Part shown: one piece after another, positions 56,383 through 64,000 of the stretch | How the letters are laid out: every line of letters starts with the position of its first letter | Numbering within the stretch: the stretch's first letter is position 1 | Assembly: GCF_004379255.2 (NCBI RefSeq) | Contig: NC_056048.1 | Location: forward strand, 992,001 to 1,056,000 | Source of the DNA: Salvia splendens | Lineage: Eukaryota; Streptophyta; Magnoliopsida; Lamiales; Lamiaceae | Length of the DNA: 64,000 bases | Direction: 5' to 3' | The notes under the pieces: model-generated | What the model was told of the DNA's origin: nothing | Database searches by the model: none | The model's input: the letters and a program-made list of their open reading frames with translations, nothing else | Made by a program: the position numbers and the translations under genes

Positions 56383-58789
56383 TCATTTTAATTTCTTCAT
56401 ATTTATTTCATTATGCGAAATAAAATTTGTGAAATGATAAACAAAAGAATATTCGACATCCTCTTACTTATGATTATACTTTTCCAATCACATTAACCCC
56501 ACATGGTCACAAGAGAGTGCGTTTAAATACTAACTTTTATTAAAAATGTCAATACGATCACATTAAAATTTGAACACATATTTGTGTTGACATTTAAATA
56601 CCAGACTTAAAATTAAAAAGAATTTTAATTCTGTGAAAATATGAATTAACCGTTGAGGTATAATTGCAGGAGCAAGTTTACGTTGCAATAATTTAAGATT
56701 GCACTGGTGAGACACTTCATAGTCGAGCTTCATTTCATTGCAATATAGTGACCCTATACACTAAAAACCCAAACCTTGAAACCTAAATCCTAAACCCTTA
56801 ACTTTAAAATATACTCATCATGACCAACAAATGAGCCAAATATCAATAAAATTCTCCCTCCGCCCCTGTTCAATTTTACATTGTTGATTACTCAAACCTT
56901 GGTTGAAATATTTAAAAACATCAATACTTATGGATTCTCAAAGTTGTATATAATTAGAAATAATATTATTTATAAAAATGATAAACAAAAATGTATATAA
57001 TAAATGTAATAATATATATGAAACAATTAATGCATACTACAGTATTCTATTATTAAATCATACTAAGAGATAAAAACCTATTATATTAAAGAATTAAATA
57101 AAAGAGGAATCAACTACTCCATAAATTTTGGAAAACTTTGTTATACACTATATTATATGTAAAAGTAATCAAATATAATTCAAGTTCTTTATTAGTATTG
57201 TAAAGCATAACTAATTGGAACATAAGTTATATTCATGGCCTCATGGGCGCATTTTTTATGGTTAAAAAACTAATATAGGCGGTAAGTTGCACTCAATGCA
57301 CAATAAACTTTAAATAATTTCTCAATCACCCCATAATTTTACACAAAGTATATAACATATTTAAAGTAATTGATCAATACATCCCAACCCTAAATCAGCG
57401 CCTAATTTAAATTAATATTGTGAATAAATAAGAAAAACATCGCTAGAATCAGCCCTCAAAATTCGCTACCAATAAAATTTTCTATATAACTTTTTCTTTC
57501 CAAAATTAGTAGTAGTAATTTTTAAAAATATCATACACCCTACTTTACAATTCTCAATACTGCAAATTTTCTTTTTGTAAAAATATACTTAATATAATAT
57601 ATATTTCACTCCGCATGATCACCTATAGATAAGATAATTAGATTCTTTATATAAAATCAGTTGTATCCCTGAATAATTAAGTGCTAAAGCCTAATTTCAA
57701 CAATAGTATTATTAGTAAAGTAACATTTGGTAGTAGACTATTTTATTTTATTTGAACAACTAATTGTTTGATCAACTCGATTTTGATAGGTTTAATTATC
57801 CCATCGCAAATATACATATTATGCACCACTTATTAATTCATCATAAGTGATAAAAAATAATTTTTTGTGTGACACCACTTAATATAATTATAGCGCTATA
57901 AATATACAAAAATAATAAATTGCGTAAAGATGAAGATAAATATTATGCATGTTTTAAGTTTAGGATGTTACAATTATCCATCTCTAAGAATTGTAAGATA
58001 TATTAGGATAAATTCTTGAACCATGTACAAGCGGTACTCTAACTATTGTTATCAAAGAAAAAATACAACCCCAAATGTAATGGAAATTACAATCAAAATT
58101 ATAAAATAAACCAAACTATAAATCTAGTCGAGAAAAACCCTCTTTCCGTAGCAAGACAAATTACATCACGGTTAGTGCTCTCGAATGAGTCGGCCACCGC
58201 TTCTCTATCTTCTCTTTATCTTTTTTACTTGGTGAAAAACTTTTCCCTCAGAAATCGCCTCCTAGCCATTATCGGTGCAATTGTTGCAACCACACACAAT
58301 ACATCCTTTTTTCTTCCTCTCTTAATCCTTGTTGAAGAAGATTTAGATTGAAGCTCACAATACATTCCTTCTTCTTCCCCTTTAAGTCCTTGTTTAAGAA
58401 GATTAATGTTAAAGCTCATCTTTTTTTTGAATAACGCAGATCAATACGAAGAATCATGACCTGATGTAAAGCTTCTCCCAATGGTAAAAATAGAAACACC
58501 ACATCACAATTTTGCATAAAATACAATATAATGAGTGATCGGATTTGTAGGTATCAAAACCATATATTTATAATGATCCTATATTAAAACATTTTGACTC
58601 CCAAAACCTGTTCATTTCCCTCATTTATCACAAGAATCTTATAAATTGTCACTCTACTCAGCTATAAAAAAACGTATTTCATAATATACGTTTTAATAAC
58701 AATCATTCATTGTCCATCAAGATTTGAATTGAAAGCCACAGCGAGCGGTTAATTCTCTATTAAAGGCTATAATTAGATTAATTAAATTA

Positions 58790-58879
58790 CAGTTACCATC
58801 ATTAATTTTTATTAGGCATGAAAAGTTGAAAACGTGTCTATTGCAGTTACCATCATTAATTTTTATTAGGCATGAAAAG
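58790..58879. repeat. 36-bp direct repeat
   Basis: cagttaccatcattaatttt and following occurs at 58790-58825 and again at 58844-58879, 54 bp apart, with identical copies. Confidence 0.85.
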
Positions 58880-59678
58880 GTTGATATATGAAACTGTCCG
58901 ATTAAGATCCATAATTTCAATAACAAAAATCAATTTAAATTAAATTATATTTTTAATTCAAAATGGCAATCATGTAAATATCCCCAAAACTTAAAAACGT
59001 CCATTAATCAATAAACAATGATTGTAAGTAATTTAATTTTATTTAATATGTTAAATATGATAGTTACTGACTTTAAATTTAATAATTTTCTCAATTGCAT
59101 TTACATCCCTTGCATAAAATAGCTATTCAAAACGTCCCAAAACTCAACTTTTATATATGTATAGATAAGCTAGATACGTAAAAAAAAATAGAAAGATTAA
59201 TAATTAAAATTACACGTTTTTTAATTATAATTATATTTATGTAATAAATAATAAATTTTATATATAGTCATATTAATTAATAAGTCTTATTATGTTATTT
59301 AATACTTTAATTTAATTAAAGTTATTGACAAATTGCTATAGTGTTAGTGTGTAATTTAGATACAATATATAGATATGATTGAAAAGTATAAAAAGTAAGT
59401 GAATGGGGATTATTCTTTTTTATTTGAGTTTAGTGTAAATGGCTGTAATACAATCAATATTTAGTATGGCGTTTACACTAAAATAGGTTTGAGTTTAGTG
59501 TAATGGTGGGAGATAGTCTAAATTGCATGGTGTATGATGTAGAAGCCACACAAAATTGAGGATGAGGTGAAGCAATAATAATTACTCTCTCCGTCCCACA
59601 AAGTTGGTTTCATTTTACAATTTTCATCTGTTCCATAAAGTTTGTCCCAATTAGAATCTTTCCAAAAATACACATTAA

Positions 59679-61602
59679 GAGCATCAGCAGTGGTGCAGAA
59701 TTCCCGGCGGAATTCCCAAAAACACCCCCTGTCACGTCATACGGAATTCCCACTGCACAGTGGTGGAATTCCCCGCGGAATTCTCACAATAAAAAAATTT
59801 CACAAATTCATAAATTAAACAATTTCCGGAAGTAAGAAATTTACGGAATTAAATAGTCGACACAAATAGGGAAAAATATTCCATTAATAAAAAAAAGTAC
59901 ATTTCACCAAATTAAAAAATACATTTCAATAATGCCCACCCCTACATCAACGACGACCCCTCTGCTGCCATACTTCTTCAATAATATCGTTCTGGAGTCG
60001 AACATGAGCTTGTTTTTGGCGCATGTCGGCAAATGCACGGACTCGATCGACATCGTCGTGGGATATCCCCATGCGGTCATTGCCAGTGGCCACGCCGTGG
60101 CTTGGACCCGCAGCATCCGCGTCATCGTTGGTCCAATCAGTCAGTGCTGGACCTTCATCTTCGACAATCATGTTGTGCATGATAATACATGCGTACATGA
60201 TGTCGGCGATGCTGTCAACATACCACAGCCGTGCTAGACCCTTCACTGCCACCCATCGAGCCTGTAGCACCCCAAATGCCCGCTCCACATCCTTGCGCGC
60301 TGCCTCCTGGAGACCTGCAAAATATATCTTTTTTTTCATCTGCTGGGCATCTGATCGTCTTCACAAAGACGGGCCACATAGGGTATATCCCATCCGCCAA
60401 ATAATAGCCCATGTTGTGCTGATTGCCGTTGGCGATGAAGTTGACAGTCGGACCAACGCCCATGCACTGGTCGTTGAAAAGGGGCGACGACTGGAGGACG
60501 TTGATGTCGTTGTTCGACCCGGCTACTCCAAAATAGGCATGCCAAATCCACAGCCGGTAGTCAGCTACCGCTTCAAGGATCATCGTTGGATTCTTGGCCT
60601 TGAAACCAGTAGTGTACATCCCTTTCCAGGCAGCGGGGCAGTTCTTCTATTCCCAGTGCATACAATCTATGCTGCCTAACATCCCCGGAAACCCGTGCTG
60701 ATTCTCGTGCATATCCAGCAGAGCCTGACAATCTTCGAGGGTAGGCTTCCGAAGATACCTATCCCCGAATATCTCTCTAACGCCCTGAAAAAAATACTTT
60801 AGGCAGTCGCGCGCAGTCGTCTCGCCGATGTGGAGGTACTCGTCGAACATGTCAGCCGAACCTCCGTATGCCAACTGCCTAATTGCGGCAGTGCACTTCT
60901 GAATCGGCGTGTGGCCGGGTTTACCAGCCGCATCCTCCCGCACCCTAAAATACTCGTATCGACGCTCCAAAGCGCCCACGATACGCATAAAGAGCGGCCG
61001 ATGCATCCTAAACCGTCGCCGGAATAGGTTCTCCCCAAACCGTGGCTCCGGCGCAAAGTAATCCTCGTACAACCGCCTGTGGGCAGCGAGGTGATCCTGG
61101 GGCACTATAGTGCGACGATGGATGGGTCGAGGCAACGCCGGCGCCGAGGCCGCTTGTTCCTCCCTCTCCGCTGCCTCCCGCACATGTGCGTGTATCATCC
61201 GCATCATGTGTTCATAATGCCTACCACTACCACCACCACCACTACCACTACAACTACCACTACCGGCCATTACGGATATATAAACGAAATTTAGAGAGAG
61301 AGAAACTTGTTAATACAAGTGGTGCGAATGAAATGATGTTCAACGGGATGTATAAATAGGAACAAAAAAAAACATTTAATGCATTAAACGGGAATTCCGC
61401 GCATGAACAAAAAAAACATTTAATGCATTAAACGGGAATTCCGCGCGGAATTCCTCGGGCGTCAACGCAATGACGGACGTCCGCACGGAATTTCCCGCGG
61501 AATTCCGTATCCGTGGAAGGGACGCACAATGGCGGACGTCCGCCACGGAATTCCCGCATGCCGGTGGGAATTCCGCGTGGACGTCCGCCATTGCTGATGC
61601 TC
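59679..61602 (-). mobile_element. PIF/Harbinger DNA transposon, 1.9 kb
   Basis: Inverted ends GAGCATCAGCAGTGG and GAGCATCAGCAATGG are flanked by a 3-bp target duplication TAA (59676-59678 and 61603-61605). Both subterminal regions are full of palindromic GGAATTCC/CGGAATTCCG motifs, likely transposase-binding sites. A roughly 50-bp unit (catttaatgcattaaacggg and following) is repeated twice at about 61369-61445. The element has one gene, the transposase; the second Harbinger gene, a Myb-like protein, is absent. Confidence 0.92.
59947..61270 (-). pseudogene. PIF/Harbinger transposase (DDE_Tnp_4 type) with one stop and one frameshift
   Basis: The start is at 61270 (MAGSGSCSGSGGGGSGRHYE). Recognisable blocks are FRMHRPLFMRIVGALERRYE, the helix-turn-helix-like CTAAIRQLAYGGSADMFDEY, and the DDE core: first Asp in GSIDCMHWE, second in GSNNDINVL, Glu in HNMIVEDE. 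A TAG follows CMHWE where a Trp codon (CMHWEWKN) is usual, a single G-to-A change. A run of eight A near 60335 shifts the frame between VKTIRCPADEKK and the last part, which is open at 59947-60339 (RKDVERAFGVLQARW). It is otherwise full length (about 430 codons), so inactivation appears recent. Confidence 0.9.
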
Positions 61603-61605
61603 TAA

Positions 61606-62966
61606 ATACACCTCTCAATCTCTTTAAAGTGGGATCAGTATTTCACTACACACCTTCATTTAATACAAGGTTAAATAATTTTTTAAAACTCGAGGGTTAA
61701 AGTTTGACAAATTTTGTGGGACAAAAGTGAGAAATAAATATAGTGCATGGCAGCATATATGCAGGAAATAAATATAGACTTCAAAAAATGAATCCCATCA
61801 GTATACGTCTTCTGTAAATCTGTAGATTCCAACACTTTTCCAGTACTCGATTTTACTTGTCAGTCACTCTATTTTTTGTGATGAATAGTACATACACAAT
61901 TTAAACCCTTTTCATTATTTGTATGGCATTCACATTTTTTGTCGGTTACATGCATTTTTAATATTCTTTTTCTTTTCATTTTAAAGAATACCGTAATGTA
62001 TAGTCTCATTTTGATTCGGCACAAATTTAAAAAAATTATTTAACTTATATAGGGAAATAAATTAGTAGAATGTGGACCCCTCCAGCTCCACATTTTGTAA
62101 CACGGCAAATGAAAACAAATTGAGCGCCGTTTCCCACCCAAATTTTCGAGAATGTGTCCACTAAACCCTTCATTAAATTCGCGCGAAGCTAGAAGATTTA
62201 TCAAAATTTGTGGTCCAAGAGTCGTCCCAGCGTGTGTTCTCCCCAAAGTTTCGTTTTTACCCTGAGCTTCGACATCGGTAAGAAGTAACGTCTAACGAAA
62301 TAAACTACTGTACAATTTATGATTGGTACAATGATTCTTGTTGCATTCCTGATGTAAAGAATCAACAATGTACATACTATAAAGAATGTGAAAAAAAAAT
62401 GAAGAATACTCGCAATTCTTCATTCTTTAAGTACATTCTATTTGTCATGGGTAAATCATAAATGAGGTATTTTGTATTCAAACACAATTCTATTAAAAAA
62501 TCTCATTAACAAAAAAGAGAAGGATGGAGAAAGGATGTATCAGTATGGGACTACATTTCGTCGTGCAGCTTAGATCGACATTTTTTTCTGGTTCAACTTG
62601 CCTAACAATGGCTGAGTATTTCCGAGATGTTAACAGACAAGGCATAACTTTAAAACAAAATTACCATTCCATCTGATCAAATCGGTATGGCTTCCTACTC
62701 TGCTTAGGCCAAGATAAACTAGTTGACGAACATCAAATTCTAGACACAAGATAGAGTGTTCTTAACTCTCACAGATCACACTTGTAAGTTGTAACAGAAG
62801 CATATCATAATTCATTATACATTTTGAGTAGCAGTTTAGAACAGGAAACAAGTACTACATTCTCGAGATTTGAGCAAGATCATTCTTCCAATTTTCCATT
62901 CCAATTGAGGTCAATAGGATACAATTAGGTTATTTCTTGGGAATCCTGAGTTTTTCCATGGCTACT
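61606..62966. other. Spacer and 3' flank of the UBC gene
   Basis: No coding gene seen. About 62090-62275 is GC-richer and ends in a possible splice donor (gacatcggtaagaag) on the plus strand. It might be a non-coding first exon, but I cannot support it. The 3' untranslated region of the minus-strand UBC gene ends somewhere in 62500-62966. Confidence 0.4.
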
Positions 62967-63720
62967 TCATGCACCACTTGCATATAAACGCGTCCATTCT
63001 TTAGCTGCAACATCACCAACAAAAGAACACTCTTGATTGTCTAGTGGTTGTATTTGACACCAAAGCAAAAACACCGTTTCCATGTGAGATTAGAAACGGA
63101 ATAAAAAAAAGCATACCTGTTTCAACAGCTTCAGCCTCATTTGATTTCCAATGCTTCGCAATATTTTCCGAGAGCGGATCATCAGGATTTGGAGCACTCA
63201 AAAGTGCTTGAATGCTAGAAGCAGCAGAATAATGTAGTTGAGTGTTACAGAAATTGTCTCAAATTTTAAACATTTTGAAATTAGTTGAAGGCTAAAATAC
63301 ATACTAGAGTGTAACCTGAGTCATACCTCAAAAGTACAGTTCTTATCTGAAGTGCAGGACTCCATTTGTCTTTAAGAATGTCCAGGCATATTCTTCCAAG
63401 CTGCATTGAAATTTCATCACCCAGATGAGATATTACATCGAGATCAGTCCAGTCCATACAAAGAAAAACCAAAATCAAGACAAACCTTGTCGATGTTTGG
63501 GTGGTAAATTTTTGTTAGGAAGCGCACCTGTTACAAAGAAACTACATTTAGCATTGTTCTAACCCAGATCAAAAAACAGATTAATGAAAACTTTTAAATT
63601 TAAATTGATGAAACTCCCCCACCCAATAACAATCTTAAGAACGAAACAAAACATAAAGTACCTTTGGGGCAGCCATTGGGTATTCTTCTGGTAAAAATAA
63701 CTCAAGCTTAAAAACACCGC
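62967..63720 (-). CDS. UBC35: Ubiquitin-conjugating enzyme E2, UBC13 type (UBC35/36-like), 3' exons only
   Basis: Five minus-strand exons are visible: 63662-63720, 63486-63527, 63327-63400, 63117-63214 and 62967-63004. All have GT-AG borders and compatible phases. They encode the second half of a UBC13-type E2, from [19 protein letters not shown] through [14 protein letters not shown] and [20 protein letters not shown] to the C-terminus [11 protein letters not shown]. The active-site Cys is in GRICLD, and the HPN motif is present. With a UEV1 partner, UBC13 builds Lys63-linked ubiquitin chains used in DNA-damage tolerance, root development and iron responses. The upstream exons lie beyond 64000, and 63721-64000 is intron. 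Everything visible looks intact. UBC35 and UBC36 are near-identical, so the symbol stands for the pair. Confidence 0.92.
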
Positions 63721-64000
63721 CTAAACAGCACAGAACAAACAAGAACAATTTTGAGAAAATCATATTTTCCCACTTAATTAAGAAGTAATCCAAGCAAAAA
63801 AACAAGCTTCTGCTAAACTAAACATACAAGACATTGGACCATTACAGCTACTACAATATAACATCTCAAGTGAGTAAGAGGATTTTCCGCCACTCACTCA
63901 ATCTATCCCTTCGAGAAAGGTGCTAAATTGAGGAACACGGCTAGTAAATAAGCATGGCTAATTTCCAAGAGAGAGAGATGTAAAATATGTGCCTAACATA

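Larger units (their letters stand above)
51488..59582. other. Long AT-rich intergenic region with MITEs and one Helitron-like end
   Basis: No gene is supported. It holds a GA repeat at about 51828-51851, MITEs at 52515-52770, 53379-53634 and 54665-54933, and a MULE-like end sequence at about 55395-55500 (aaatgcacgaactttgtcgt). A hairpin with CTAG lies at 56354-56382 and a 36-bp direct repeat at 58790-58879. At about 55830 the sequence gagcatctccaacagtactg resembles a MITE end. Confidence 0.45.
59583..61735. repeat. Stowaway-like MITE split by the Harbinger element
   Basis: The left end TACTCTCTCCGTCCCACAAA (from about 59583) and a degraded inverted right end near 61715-61735 (ttttgtgggacaaaa) flank the Harbinger insertion at 59679-61602. 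The Harbinger element therefore landed inside an older MITE. Confidence 0.6.

Noticed and set aside
62090..62275. Non-coding first exon of a plus-strand gene or bidirectional promoter
   Set aside because: Only a slightly higher GC content and one GTAAG sequence support it; no downstream exon was found.

Overview
This is nuclear DNA from a flowering plant. The genes have GT-AG introns and AT-rich spacers, and they match plant-only families: a plastid-targeted bS6 ribosomal protein, a CIN-class TCP factor with a miR319 site, a CLE peptide precursor, an ATG8-interacting protein and a TPR-thioredoxin (TTL) protein. Stowaway-type MITEs, tRNA-derived SINEs and LTR retrotransposons fill the spaces. 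Codon and repeat style suggest a eudicot, perhaps an asterid such as Lamiales, but I cannot prove the order from sequence alone.

Layout. 1-1.4 kb holds a decayed bZIP gene (group E type). 2.2-3.6 kb (minus) is an intact two-exon gene for plastid ribosomal protein S6. 4.08 kb is tRNA-Ile(UAU). 5.9-6.7 kb (minus) is a short TCP4-like gene with a miR319 site. A non-autonomous LTR element (6739-12280, TSD TAAAG, seemingly identical LTRs) sits 58 bp upstream of the TCP start codon. A second LTR element (8377-10939) is nested inside it. 13.4-21.5 kb is a Ty3/Gypsy chromovirus (TSD TGGGG) that itself carries a Pack-MULE with a BAHD acyltransferase fragment (9-bp TSD) and a small hAT-like element (8-bp TSD). 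22.5-23.1 kb has two SINEs, the second inserted in the flanking duplication of the first.

24.7 kb encodes a CLE1-7-type peptide precursor. 25.5-27.5 kb (minus) is a truncated Copia element. 29.2-30.9 kb (minus) is an ABCG half-transporter pseudogene. 34.4-35.8 kb is an ATI1/ATI2-like ATG8-interacting protein gene. 41.4-46.5 kb is a near-intact Copia element (TSD ATTTC, LTRs that appear to differ at one base) with two one-base frameshifts. 48.3-51.5 kb is a seven-exon TTL gene. 59.7-61.6 kb is a PIF/Harbinger element (TSD TAA) with a nearly intact transposase. 63.0 kb to the right edge (minus) is the 3' part of a UBC13-type E2 gene.

The host genes do not form a pathway. The dominant story is layered transposition: at least four nesting events can be ordered from their target-site duplications. 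The most consequential is a very young LTR insertion immediately 5' of a miR319-regulated TCP gene. Another LTR element looks like a gag-only relative of the neighbouring chromovirus family.
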